A stretch of DNA of 64,000 nt, taken from NCBI GenBank assembly GCA_949316235.1, contig OX438748.1, positions 327,501-391,500 on the forward strand, in the 5' to 3' direction. The notes below the pieces were generated by a model that saw nothing but the letters and a program-made list of their open reading frames with translations, was not told the origin of the DNA and ran no database searches. The translations under genes were made by a program, and so were the position numbers. How positions within the stretch are numbered: the first letter of the stretch is position 1; every line of letters starts with the position of its first letter. Below, piece after piece: positions 10,083 through 20,724 of the stretch. This stretch comes from Oegoconia quadripuncta (lineage: Eukaryota; Arthropoda; Insecta; Lepidoptera; Autostichidae).

Positions 10083-10328
10083 AGTGGTTTGGTTGGTGGT
10101 AGGACGTTTTAAATGTCCGCCTGGCTAGCTACCACCATCTTATCTAAATCTGCCGCCAAGCAGCAATGTTAATGGCATTGTTGTGTTCCGGTTGTCAGAG
10201 ATAAGATAGCCAGTCCCCCAAATGTGTTGGGGTTTCCGGGTCAGTACGCTTTCACCTACGACCTCATCTTCACTTAACATCAGGTGTGATTGAGGTCAAG
10301 TACGAACCCGTCGTGCATAAAAAAAAAC
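10083..10328 (+). mobile_element. SINE-B copy, 5'-truncated
   Basis: Begins at TGGTTTGGTTGGTGGTAGGA, just past the tRNA-like head, and ends in an A run. Close to the family consensus. Confidence 0.92.
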
Positions 10329-10344
10329 ATTTTTACGCACAATT

Positions 10345-10395
10345 TTTACCCGACTGCTCCCTTGGTTGGTTGTATATATGACTGTTCCATGTCGT
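10345..10395 (-). repeat. Fragment of the 'ACCCGACTGC' repeat
   Basis: TTTTTACCCGACTGCTCCCT resembles the start of a longer copy at 47625. A dispersed family I cannot classify. Confidence 0.4.
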
Positions 10396-10503
10396 CGGCG
10401 ACCTGGGGGTCTAGTCTCTAACGAAAACGGCTTCAGACTTCTGACGTTCTGTATACTTTTTTATTTGTACTTTTGTATTGTGTTAAATTGTTTCATATAC
10501 AGG

Positions 10504-10759
10504 GTGTAACGGTTAAGTGTAGTCATATTTTAAGGGCTTGTTCTACCCATCAATACGAACAACTTTTACTATGGGGGCAACTTCGAAATCGCGAAAAAAA
10601 AATCAGCTGTTTCATACATTGCATCGGGAGGTTATTGAAATTTTCTATGGAACAGCTCATTTTTTTTTTCGCGATTTCGAAGTTGCCCCCATAGTAAAAG
10701 TTGTTCGTATTGATGGGTAGAACAAGCCCTTAAAATATGACTACACTTAACCGTTACAC
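10504..10759. mobile_element. Foldback element with ~109-bp arms
   Basis: Two nearly perfect inverted arms (10504-10612 and 10650-10759) around a spacer of about 38 bp. Each begins GTGTAACGGTTAAGTGTAGT and contains CTATGGGGGCAACTTCGAAA. Arm mismatches are few and mostly near the poly(A/T) run. No coding capacity. The high arm identity implies recent origin or ongoing gene conversion. Outer bases (CAGGG / TATA) suggest a TA- or TATA-targeting DNA transposon derivative, unproven. Confidence 0.93.
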
Positions 10760-11002
10760 GGGTATAATGAATAAATAGAAAAAAAAAAAAAAACTATACT
10801 TTGAATAATACATTTTTTTCATCTAAAATTTTAAGGTTGATATTACGTAATGCTGTCATATCGGTCGGCAATTCCAATGAAGCGACAACACCACTTTCAC
10901 CTGTTGTTATGGAGACCTATTTGCCACCACTCAACCGTGAAAATAAATGGAAAAGTAGACCTCGTCAATATCAGCTCGGTGTGCGAGAGGCTATTGTAAC
11001 AC

Positions 11003-11278
11003 TTGTTGGAAAATAATACTCTTATTATTCATGATATCTGTGTGAAAGCGGGCGGAGCACACGTACTTAAAGTCCTTCAGAAGCTCGTTAATTCCGTGTT
11101 GCTCGAGGGCAAAATGTCGGAAGCATTGAATAGATATGGTGGTATTGTCTCCAAAAAGGGTGATAACTCTTTATTGAAGAAAAGTGTTTTCGAGGGTAAA
11201 CACTACCAAAGGTGGATGGAGGCCGCTTCCAATCGTTATGGAAATCTATGTCCAGCAGTGGACGCACTACGGTTGATA
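11003..11278 (+). pseudogene. RTE-type reverse transcriptase fragment, internally deleted
   Basis: The + frame has KAGGAHVLKVLQKLVNSVLL, then KKGDNSLLKK. This is the region just before the YRPISLL block of lepidopteran RTE-like RT proteins. Instead of that block the sequence jumps to YQRWMEAASNRYGNLCPAVD, which resembles the C-terminal end of a LINE pol. The catalytic core is therefore missing. The pseudogene ends at 11278, against the SINE-B poly(T). Confidence 0.72.
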
Positions 11279-11612
11279 TTTTTTTTTTATGCACGACGGG
11301 TTCGGTACTCGATCTCAATCACACCTGATGTGAAGTGAAGATGAGGTCGAAGGTGGAAGCGTACTGACCCGGAAACCCCAACACATTTGGGGGACTGGCT
11401 ATCTTATCTCTGACAACCGGAACACAACAATGCCATTAACATTGCTGCTTGGCGGCAGATTTAGATAAGATGGTGGTAGCTAGCCAGGCGGACATTTAAA
11501 ATGCCCTACCACCAACCAAACCGAGTACTTAAACATGTACCCCGCTGGGGATCGAACCCGCGACCTCCGAATCGTAAACCCAATGTTGTTTACAGTGAGC
11601 CACGGAGGCGGT
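11279..11612 (-). mobile_element. SINE-B copy, full length
   Basis: Poly(T), complete body, B-box complement GGGGATCGAACCCGCGACCT and head complement TGAGCCACGGAGGCGG. One of the best-preserved copies. Confidence 0.95.
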
Positions 11613-11620
11613 TATAATAT

Positions 11621-11815
11621 AGAATAAAATAGAATAAAGAAGTAAATATATAGAATAAAGCGGATATAGAATAAAATAGAACAGAATGGAATACATTTAA
11701 TGAGAAAATCTTTACAAGTTATTGATTGGAAGACAAAAGTGAAATGATATCTCAAATGGCGTCCACTCAGCTCCTGCTTCACCAGAAAGTGCATATGATG
11801 TTGAAGTAACAAGGT
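11621..11815 (-). mobile_element. LINE 3' end with AATAGAATAAA-type tail
   Basis: A degenerate AATAGAATAAA repeat (sense ATTCTATTTT) spans 11621-11690. AT-rich 3' UTR-like sequence in minus orientation follows. Truncated retrocopy, family unresolved. Confidence 0.55.
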
Positions 11816-14190
11816 TTATATTATAGATTTGACGAACTTCGAGAGGAACGAGATAATAAAGCTCAGATTTACCTAACGTATAATAAAAATTCCATTCTTA
11901 AGTTATATCAATTCGGAGGGTTATAAAGTTTTCCTTCATAATATAAACCTGTCCGAGGGTATCATTTATAACATGGATTTCGTTCAAACAAAGCCCAAAC
12001 ACGAGAGATAGGTTGTAGTAACAAGTGTACTGAGCTGCGTCGCAAGTCGCTGGCTCCGGCGGCTTTGCATGGGCTTTATGCGGGCTGCGGGCCTCCGCCC
12101 GATAAATAGCCGCGATAGTGGCCAGGTACAATAAATACGCGATAGCGTCGTCGACGGTGAATTGTCTGTTCTGGAGTTATTGCCTTATCTCTGAACCGTT
12201 TAGTTGCACGAGATAGCCGCCTGTTGCTAACCGCCATACAATTAATATCTAGCCGCTTTGTTTTCAAGAGCTAAGTTCTAACAAGCTACTGTGATTACAT
12301 AATCTCTTTCCATTCCCTTAATGGTATAATGCTCGTATTCACAATATTATTGAGTCAACTCTAACAAGACTAGCTTTACCTGTGACTCCGGTTTGGGATT
12401 CTAATTTTCTGGATGTAAAATAATATCCTGTTCGGAATCGTCAGCTATAATGTATGATGTGAAACATTATTTCGCACAAACAGACGTATGATTGCTATCT
12501 TCTTGTATATTCAACTGAGAATGTGTAAAATTACTAACATGAATAGGGTTAAGTTCTTAATCTCTGGAGAGAATCACGAGATCTTAACCTTATTACATAA
12601 ACGACCGTACTTCAAAATAAAAAAGAATAAAAAAATCGGTCGAACGTGCGGGAGATATGAGGTACAATACCATCGAATTGGAATCTGCTCCTTTGCTCAA
12701 ATTGACAATTCTGCCAGCTTCCGAAAATGTTTACGTGTTCTGCTATTTGCAGAAAAAAAGAAAATATATAAAACTACTTGATGATGTTCCTTATGGACGC
12801 GTTGGTAATTTAAATACTTACACGACACATAAACATTAACATTGTCTGCAATAAGATTTTAAATTGACATTCAATAACTGATATAATTATATCCTATTTC
12901 ACCGCTCAACGATTGAAGTTTGAACTGCGCATGCAGCGCGTATCGAAAAGCAATAAATTACGATACTTCACTGTTCAATGGAAATAATATTAATTTAATA
13001 AAACCAACAAACAACTGGATATACTCTGTGGGCTGTTAAAAATTCGCTTAACGGCCAGCGGGTTGGTGTTTAATATAAATGTAGATACCGCGGGATTGGG
13101 ATGAACACAATGAGGCGCGGTAAACAATTGGTCTACGCGTGAATTATTCATTAGACGCTGAATTACAGTGAATGTGTACACAAAATGGGAACACAGAGGT
13201 TTTAACTGTGGGGCATGGCAAAGAAATCAAAAGCTTTCGACTTCATTTACCATCAATATAATGTCGATTTAACGCCATGCATGCGCTTCACAAGCATTTT
13301 GAATTCGATTTAGAATTCCAAGATGCGAAAACGCGTCCAGTGTCTTTCCTGACAGAGCAGATTTATGATCCAATCGGCTCCAGTTCAACAGCCCTGTCTC
13401 CAATGCTGCACAGCTTCCTCGAATTAGATCCCAGTGCGAATTGGTGAATTTGTGTCGGATTATAGTGATCATCTAATAGTCAGTGTGTGGCACTACTCCT
13501 GGACCAGACTTCAATTGATTGTTCAGGAGTAGGCCGCAACAAATAATAAATCAGGAACACTTGATCGAATATAATTGTAATAAAAAGGCACTGTTATAAA
13601 ACAATGCCTTTAGGAATGATAATGAATATAAGAATGAATATAAGAAATGCGATAGCTCCAGCGGAAATATAATACAAATAGGGTTATAATATAATAAATT
13701 TGACAGAAACGTCTGAGCTTTAGAACTATTGAAAATATAATGACGTTGTTTTGTTCGGCCGTCTGAGTTCGAAAAAGGAATTTGAATTTAAATATAGAGA
13801 AACGAAAAGGAAAAAGAACAAAAAGATTACTAACTAAAATCACCAACGAGACGCAATGCCGTCACGTTACAAGTGTTTACAAATCGCCACTGCCTTGGCG
13901 TTATAACTGACTTTAAAAGGACAGATTGTTGTCGTACCCTCCGAAATACGTTTGTCTGTACTGTTTCAGTCGTATGAAGTTTCCACTAGTGGTCAACCAT
14001 TCAAGAACTGACTGCGTCAAATGTAGTTTAACTTCGCTTATCGAAAATGAATGACGAATATGACTCCACTACGAGCGCTTATACAAAAATAGCTTTATTG
14101 TTCACTAGCCTGTCCTGCATATTTTTCATAGGAAAAGGAATGAGGTACTAAAACTTTTATAGACTGTTGATGACGAAAACAGAGTCGAGA
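11816..14190. other. Repeat-poor single-copy DNA
   Basis: Over 2 kb with no SINE, MITE or LINE fragment I can identify, which is rare here. Short frames exist (12488-12781 plus, 12076-12267 minus, 13610-13846 minus) but none has a motif, plausible splice structure or coding composition. GC-richer patch at 12010-12260. Confidence 0.45.
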
Positions 14191-14191
14191 G

Positions 14192-14405
14192 ACTTTTTAT
14201 GCACAACTGGTAAAGGCTTGTCTTCAATAACAACTGATAACACCGAAAGTGGAGAATCACTGACCAGGAACCTCAAAATTACTTAGGGGACTGGACATTG
14301 TGGCTGAGCAGCAGCCCAAACCAAGTACCACCCGTTAACACATAACCCGCTGGGAACCAACCCGCAACCTCCGATTTATAAACCCTATATTGTTGAATTG
14401 ATTTC
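14192..14405 (-). mobile_element. Old, degenerate SINE-B copy
   Basis: Recognisable order of SINE-B landmarks (TTTTTATGCACAACTGG, TAGGGGACTGGAC, CATAACCCGCTGGGAACC, CCTCCGATTTATAAACCC) with many substitutions and a large internal deletion. The divergence contrasts with the nearly identical copies elsewhere. Confidence 0.75.
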
Positions 14406-15515
14406 TAGTTAATGGAATTCTAACCACATGTGAAACTAAATCGTCGAACAAGCAATATCAACATACAAGTAGATGCAGTAATAAAAGCAACAGAACGTCG
14501 TACGTTCAGAAATAAAAAGTGTGCTCGCGAGTGACTGCCTAACGACAATCGTAATGGTTTACTGCGAACAAAAACTCAGACTTTTTATCTTGGTCGTATT
14601 GTTTCAGGGAACAAAGACGAGCGAGAAGGCTCGTCAGTCGACACTGAACATCGCTTACGGCCCGATACACACGACGGACAAACGATTTTTTATACCTGTA
14701 ACCATTTTCTTGGACGAAGATAAACGGTTAGGGTTACGATTACGGACGGGGCCAAATGGTGAAGGTTGATGTGATGTGATAGACCTTAAAACTACAGTTA
14801 ACTGTAAGAAAGTAATGTTCGTACCTACTCAAACAACTTTAGCATTGCCGACTTCTATACACACTACGTTACAGATAAATTATGAAGTCATCAAGATAGA
14901 CTCATATTTTTCATTAGCGTTCCTAGCTTATATTATTATTTAACAATAATTCCACTAAACATTTGTACTTTGAAGCCACGTTGAGATCTGTAATCTGCCG
15001 TATACCTGTATACCATAACCAGATGAACCGTTATTCCATATTCCACATTACAATAGACTTGCAGTTTCTCAAAGGTCGAGTCTAGTTTAACAAAGCAACT
15101 CGTCTGAAGTCTGTCCAACTGGTCGCCGATCACATTGCAAATGCGCTACCAACTTTATAGCAATCTGAACAATACCTGCAGGTAAAGTTTGTGCGGAGCG
15201 ATAAAACAAAGCACTTCACGTGTGTGAGAACCAGGTCTTGTTGGGGGGGTGAGAGGGGTGAGGGGTGGGGTTATAAACACGTTAGCATTCACACGCCATA
15301 TAAACGCAATAAAACGGCAAACGCGTCGTCGCTCGGATCACGTCTGTTGCGTGACCTTGAAGTATACACATTTGTAATACTTAACAGTGAATACAATATT
15401 TATTCAAGTGGATCTGTTACAGTCAAATTTACGAGTTCAAGCATAGTTTGTGTGGTATTCGTATTGATACTTTACATTAAATATTTGTAAAATTAACTAC
15501 CAGTTGTTTCGCACA
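14406..15515. other. Single-copy DNA, no supported gene
   Basis: A plus frame at 14521-14769 contains a hydrophobic run and an acceptor-like pyrimidine tract ending TTGTTTCAG at 14601-14609, but no recognisable domain. GC-rich patch with G runs near 15240-15270. Confidence 0.35.
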
Positions 15516-15525
15516 GATACCATAT

Positions 15526-15672
15526 TTTTTTTATATGAGAGGGCGGCAAACGAGCATGCGGGTCACCTGATGGAAAGCAATCATGAATGCCGCCCATGGA
15601 CACCCGCAACACCAAAAGGGTCACAGATGCGTTGCCGGCCTTTGAGGAAGATGTAGGCTCGTTTCTCGTTAT
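15526..15672 (-). mobile_element. NL LINE tail with 9-bp target duplication
   Basis: 147-bp 5'-truncated copy of the NL 3' end, poly(T) first, then ATGAGAGGGCGGCAAACGAG. It is bounded by the direct repeat ATACCATAT at 15517-15525 and 15673-15681. This target-site duplication proves insertion by target-primed reverse transcription. Confidence 0.93.
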
Positions 15673-15837
15673 ATACCATATCTGCCAATAACAAAACAAT
15701 CCACTTCATTAGTTAATATGACACAGACTCGCACTAGCTAAAATATCACACTATGTAGATGATGATGATCTCTGGACATAACCAGCTCGTTCACATGCCA
15801 GGATATTCCGCAATTAATAATTAAACATTATTGTGTC

Positions 15838-15915
15838 TTTTTGTAACATAAAAGCCGGTTTTTACGAGCTTCTTGCTTGTTCTTCGCAGGGGAAAACTGC
15901 CCTGAACAAGCATTT
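15838..15915 (+). repeat. LINE 3' UTR fragment
   Basis: TTCTTGCTTGTTCTTCGCAG is a diverged complement of the word GAGAAGAACRAGCAAGAAAC found in the LINE tails near 4990 and 48085. Short remnant. Confidence 0.5.
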
Positions 15916-16490
15916 TTGACGTATGACGTTATTATGGTTGGCTCATGTCAGACTACGGGAACTTGCCCATATTGCGGATGAGAACTCCAGAAGGCGTTTC
16001 CCGGCTTGGAAAATTTTAATAAAGCGGCTGTGAGCTGCACGTAGACTTGGACAATAATTTACGCTAGGAAGAAGTATTTTAGTGAAACGATAACAATAAA
16101 AGGCCACCGATTTGGCTTTACGACTACGTTCTACTAAAAACAACCGTGCCCCGCGACTTAATATGTCCTCCAAAGCACGGAAACAATCCTATGGAAACCC
16201 AACTGATGCCAAATGTCATTTAATTTCGCTAATCGAATCGAAAACAAACGGAATGCTTGTTCCACTTCCACTAATATAATCCTTTTCGAAGTTAGTTTAA
16301 AATGGTCACTTCGCCATCATCACAAAAGGCTTCTATTCTAAAACCATTTCACAATTTTCGACTTTGGCTTAAAACATATTAACCATTTTAATCCATAAAT
16401 AGGTAGCTAAATACTGTTGGAACTAGTTTTGCAATACATAAAAGTCTAATTGGAATGGACTTGAATTGAATTGAATTGAATGGGAATGAA
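15916..16490. other. Mostly unannotated DNA with a pentamer repeat
   Basis: No gene recognised. A short (TTGAA)n tract at 16458-16485 directly precedes the next SINE-B and may be the tail of a truncated LINE. Confidence 0.4.
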
Positions 16491-16801
16491 CCGCCTCCGT
16501 GGCTCAATGTAAACAATATTGGGTTTACGATACGGCGGTCCCGGGTTCGATCCCCAGCGGGGTACATGTTTAAGTACTCGGTTTGGTTGGTAGGGCATTT
16601 TAAATGTCCGCCTGGCTAGCTACCACCATCTTATCTAAATCTACCGCCAAGCAGCAATGTTAATAGCATCGTTGTGTTCCGGTTGTTAGAGATAAGATAA
16701 CCAGTCCCCCAAATGTGTTGGGGTTTCCGGGTCAGTACGCTTCCACCTTCGACCTCAGGTGTGATTGAGGTCAAGTACTAAACCGTTGTGCATAAAAAAA
16801 A
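16491..16801 (+). mobile_element. SINE-B copy, full head, 21-bp deletion
   Basis: Intact head and B-box (GGGTTCGATCCCCAGC). A deletion between two CCTCA/ATCA words removes TCATCTTCACTTAACA-type sequence before GGTGTGATTGAGG. A-rich 3' end. Confidence 0.95.
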
Positions 16802-17138
16802 TGGATTGTAATAATTGAATTTCTCGCAAAGAGTATAAATTATCTCCTTGATATAATTTTCTATGGAAGAACATAAATTTGCTAGTAACTTGTTCAAATA
16901 TTTTCCTAAAATTAGGATTTAACAAAGGTCATGTAGGCTTAGGCTGTAATAAATCTAGCGCTTCCATAAGGTGTGTAGGTACATACTCGTATGTAGTCCT
17001 GTGCAAACTTATATCCTAGTTGCAGAGGTAAACATACTTGTAGATTAGCATAGAGAGGTTTGGATATGGCTCGAAGTAGCGTGTGCAAAGTTTGATGAAT
17101 ATTTAAAATTGTTTTATGTTTGGTTTTATATATGACTA
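16802..17138. other. AT-rich DNA, nothing recognised
   Basis: No coding or repeat signature. The minus frame at 16939-17172 has no motif and overlaps the following repeat. Confidence 0.3.
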
Positions 17139-17572
17139 GCTTTCCCCGCTTTATCCCGCGGGAACTACTCACTTTATCGGGTGTACGGTGCTAAACCATA
17201 CAGTAAGATGATGAGGATGATAATTGATAGTCTGCTGTCCAATATATTGATTTAATCACTAATTAACAAATAAACTGATAGAATGCTATGATGAGTCCAC
17301 GTGCCGCGGTGCGATCATAAGGGCGTTTTGATGTGAACTGGCTTAAATTACGTAAAGGAGAAATGACCGCGTGTCACATTGATGAGTTTGTATTAAATGT
17401 ACGATTGCTAGATCGTACATCGGGATAAAAAATATCCTATTTTTTAATCCGGGGTATATTCTACCTGTATACCAAATTTCATCCAAATCTATTTTCCCGT
17501 TTTGCCGTGATTGAGCAACAAAGAAATTAATATCCGAACTTTCGCATTCATAATATTAGTTAGATTAGGTAA
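17139..17572 (+). repeat. GCGGCTTCGCC repeat, split by an insertion
   Basis: Left part 17139-17181 (CTAGCTTTCCCCGCTTTATC) and right part 17420-17572 (ATAAAAAATATCCTATTTTT to CATAATATTAGTTAG) join to the usual family order once the 238-bp insert is removed. Diverged at the 5' end. Confidence 0.85.
17182..17419. mobile_element. 238-bp insert with TG...CA ends, 5-bp TSD (putative solo LTR)
   Basis: Interrupts the repeat at a position where other copies are continuous. It is flanked by TCGGG on both sides (17177-17181 and 17420-17424). It begins TGTACGG and ends TCGTACA, a short terminal inverted repeat of the 5'-TG...CA-3' type. A 5-bp duplication plus TG/CA ends and lack of long TIRs or poly(A) fits a solo LTR. 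A small non-autonomous DNA element is the alternative. Confidence 0.8.
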
Positions 17573-17859
17573 ATATCGCAAGGCTTCACCATTGGTTCAA
17601 ATGTAAAGTTCTTTTACCCAAAAAGTCCACATACCTACGGGCTGAAACAAATACGGCGTCATGTCAGTGGAAATCAAGGGATTGTTACATCATGGCTAGG
17701 TCCGATATCCATTTTTGGGATATCTCTGACTACCTGGTTTGGGATAAAATTCGTGACATTAATGTATATACTACACGGCAAGAGATGGCAAGGAAAATGA
17801 GAGGAAACAAAAAAACGCAACTGTTTGCGTAAATAATTAAAGTGCAGTTTGTTGGAGCA

Positions 17860-18620
17860 CGCATCAGCACACGTCACGCGGCCGCAGGCGAGCGATGACG
17901 CGGCAATTAAAGCGATTTAACGTGTGACGTCAGCGATCGCCGCATCGCGGTCAGCGAGGGCAATGAGCGGTGCACCGTAATGTAATACAAGGCGCGTTTA
18001 TACTGCCGCGATAAAACACGACTCGCTCCGAGGCGAAATTTTAAATTCATAGTTGTGAAAATGCGGTTATTTCAACGTACAAAAGAGTGTGTTATAAACT
18101 GATGCATGTGTAGCAGTGGGAATATTATACGCTAGCTCAACTGAAAATCGAGCTCGCATTCCTCAGCTATAAGGAACACTGAGCTTATTACTGTCTCAGA
18201 GGCGAGCTCGGCACCGTCTGCGTACGTACCTGGAGTTTTCAGAGTAATAAATCGTCGGGCAGAGGGGTTTTAAATCTTACAATCGGCCGTTAATACAGTG
18301 CCTGCAACTAGATATTTATTGCATCATTTCCCTGCAACAACGTTGCTGCTTGGTTCGCCTCCCGTGTTTACGAGCGTTACATCAGCGTCGGCTGCAGTCC
18401 GCGCGATTGGCCGTCTGTTACGGCCCCCATAAAATGCAAAGTGATTACTGAGAGTAAACAATGTTATTCAGCCGCTCTCAAAAGCTTTGAGGATTTTAAA
18501 CAAGTCGAGACGTGTCGGCGCTTTGTAGTTTTATTTCTGATCTGCTCTGAACAATAGCGAGGGAGGAAGATAAACTGCGATCAGCCGCCTCGAACGACGG
18601 CTGCTGAAAATAATACTCCG
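17860..18620. promoter_or_regulatory. GC-rich, repeat-free segment, candidate regulatory DNA
   Basis: GC-richer than its surroundings, free of recognised repeats and without a coding frame. It holds a palindromic CRE-type site TGACGTCA (17925-17932), several ATTTAT/TTTATTGC-like homeodomain-compatible words and CpG-rich clusters. This is what insect cis-regulatory or promoter-distal conserved elements often look like. Function is inference; conservation cannot be tested here. Confidence 0.3.
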
Positions 18621-18950
18621 CTTGTTGAGATGTGTGTTTACGGAAATGTTTAGTAAGTAACTATCGAACTGTGAAGCGAAGTTAAAGGTTAGTATTAAAA
18701 TATATTAGTTTCTATTAGTGTCTAACTTCTACTAGAAGTCTCATGTTAAAACAATATAAACGACAACTATGGCCTAGCTCCCCTTTTATACTGGACGGAT
18801 GGGTTGGTTGCGAGGTCGTGACTAACAAAATGCATATACTTGCAACGATACAGTGCAAACTAGTGTTGCGGGTATTTACACCTTGTTATAAACTGGCCTC
18901 TGACTAAATTAATTAATTAATTGATGAAATGGATTAATTAGTATTAATCC

Positions 18951-19006
18951 ATACCATACAATCTAGTATTGTATTGTAGTCAATACAATACCAGATTGTA
19001 TGGTAT
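18951..19006. repeat. 26-bp-arm hairpin
   Basis: Arms 18951-18976 and 18981-19006 are reverse complements with one mismatch around the 4-nt loop TAGT; each arm begins ATACCATACAATCT. Could be a very small MITE or a replication-generated palindrome. Confidence 0.9.
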
Positions 19007-19009
19007 ATC

Positions 19010-19115
19010 TGAGATGCCCCGTGCGACAGGGCTGTACCTGTGCGGGACTCAAAAGGCCTCACTGATCGCTGAGCAATAAAGTATTTTTATTTATTATTTA
19101 TTATTTCTTAAATTA
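19010..19115 (+). repeat. Retroposon 3' UTR-like fragment
   Basis: GATGCCCCGTGCGACAGGGC through an AATAAA signal at 19075 and an AT-rich tail. Looks like the end of a LINE transcript; second copy not found in the window. Confidence 0.4.
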
Positions 19116-19130
19116 TGCTAATACTACACA

Positions 19131-19385
19131 GACGACCTGTTTGGTGTAGTGGTTAGAAACTCTGCTACTATACCAAATGGTCGCGGGTTCGAATCCCGCT
19201 AGGGGCATTATGTTTGTATGATGAATACAGACATGTGTTCCCGAGTTATGGATGTTTTTCATTTATACATGTATTTACAAAAAAAAATGTATTTGTGTAG
19301 TTTATCAACCATCTGGTATCCATAACACAAGCCTAGATGCTTACTGTGGACCTAGATGGCGCTGTGTGTTTGTGCAAAGACAAAG
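19131..19385 (+). mobile_element. SINE-A copy, full length
   Basis: Head TTTGGTGTAGTGGTTAGAAA, B-box GGTTCGAATCCCGCTAGGGG, complete body, and end near GGCGCTGTGTGTTTGTGC. Confidence 0.92.
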
Positions 19386-19404
19386 AAAGACTACTACTGA
19401 TGAA

Positions 19405-19458
19405 CTATTGGTGTAAACGAAACCAACAGTTGCGGGTTCGAATCCCGGCACGTGTAAA
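19405..19458 (+). mobile_element. SINE-A' head fragment
   Basis: ATTGGTGTAAACGAAACCAA plus B-box GGTTCGAATCCCGGC; the A-box region has a deletion. Confidence 0.7.
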
Positions 19459-19589
19459 TCATAATCATAATGCATTGTCACAATTTAAAGCACATAGACA
19501 CTTACATTGCATGAGTACAAAGAGGTCTTAATATAAAACTGCAATATACAATTAGATCTAAATATAGTCAATTTTATGATTATGCTAAC

Positions 19590-19725
19590 ACTAGCTCTTC
19601 GCCCGCGACTTTATCGTTCAGCAAAAAATTGCCTAAATGTTAATATGTCTAGTAACCAAATTTCATCCAAATCCGTCCAGACGTTTAGCCGTGAAGAGGT
19701 AACAAGAATATACAAACACACAAAG
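19590..19725 (+). repeat. Degenerate GCGGCTTCGCC repeat
   Basis: CTAGCTCTTCGCCCGCGACT and CCAAATTTCATCCAAATCCG retained; the middle is deleted. Old copy. Confidence 0.65.
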
Positions 19726-19740
19726 AGTTGGGATTGGGAT

Positions 19741-19840
19741 AGTAAATGTTTGCGTGACAAACACGAACACTTATTCCCGAGTCATGGATGTTTATATAAA
19801 TATTTATGTATGTTTGTCCGTTATCTCGTAGGTATCCTAG
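19741..19840 (+). mobile_element. SINE-A' body fragment
   Basis: Contains CGAGTCATGGATGTTTATAT and GTTTGTCCGTTATCTCGTAG. The head is missing. Confidence 0.7.
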
Positions 19841-19859
19841 TGTTACAGTTGCAATAAAG

Positions 19860-20217
19860 TATTATTACGTAGATTTTATACGTTTTAATGTACTATTACA
19901 ATTAATAAATCTTTAAATATTTTTAAATTTCAAGTCAAAAACCACTACTTAGGTCTCTGACTTTTTTCTTTTCGTTAACTCCCGCCTCGTGAACATTAGT
20001 TGACTATCTATAAGCGCTTCTATTTATTAAACACCTCTTTGCACACTTAGTTGATCAAGCCACGATCCCGTACCTTGCTGACTCCGCCTTTAGCACCGAA
20101 TAACTTAAATCCAGTTGCGTGTTTCTCGGGCGGAATGGCAACGTCGCATTCTATTAGGCGATGTTGCCACATGTATTCGTCGATAGTCTCGATACTCGAA
20201 ATATTTTTTTTCAACAA
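19860..20217. other. AT-rich DNA, nothing recognised
   Basis: No coding or repeat signature supported. Confidence 0.3.
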
Positions 20218-20560
20218 TTTCATGCAATAGTGGATCCGTAACGGCTAAATTTTTTAAACGCACGAAGACTTTTTGGCTCTGATTTGTATTTCAAAAATCA
20301 ATTACTTGTGTTGATCCATTTATATACTCACACTTCCAGTAATACTTATTTTGATCCGAATTGGTAGGTACCGATACCGTAACTTTTACGTACCGTAAAT
20401 TTCATGCAATAGTGGATCCGTAACGGCTAAATTTTTTAAACGCACGAAGACTTTTTGGCTCTGATTTGTATTTCAAAAATCAATTACTTGTGTTGATCCA
20501 TTTATATACTCGTACTTCCAGTAATACTTATTTTGATCCGAATAGGTACCGATACCGTAA
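20218..20560. repeat. 182-bp tandem duplication
   Basis: Two direct copies (about 20218-20382 and 20400-20560, period 182) sharing CATGCAATAGTGGATCCGTA and AATACTTATTTTGATCCGAA. Few differences, so recent. The first copy has an extra GGTA near 20365 and a TTTTACGTACCGTAAA junction. Confidence 0.95.
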
Positions 20561-20724
20561 CGGTCGATCAATTATTATACCTAGTCTGGATATTTTATAT
20601 TCGCAATTCTCCATATATTGTAAGATCCGCCTAGGTTGTAACGGTGGAGGCACGGGGGGAGCACCGTACACCGCACTCCGCGCCCTTTAGGCCTTTGCGC
20701 AAAATTTCCTTTGAATTAAAGACA

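Noticed and set aside
14521..14769. Possible exon after an acceptor-like TTGTTTCAG
   Set aside because: No matching donor, no domain and no protein-like similarity recognised; one motif is not enough.
19131..19210. Apparent tRNA genes (A and B boxes) at many sites
   Set aside because: These are heads of SINE-A and SINE-B; cloverleaf arms do not close and each continues into a conserved SINE body.
20641..20700. Short GC-rich patch as promoter
   Set aside because: Only about 50 bp and adjacent to a LINE tail; no promoter element visible.
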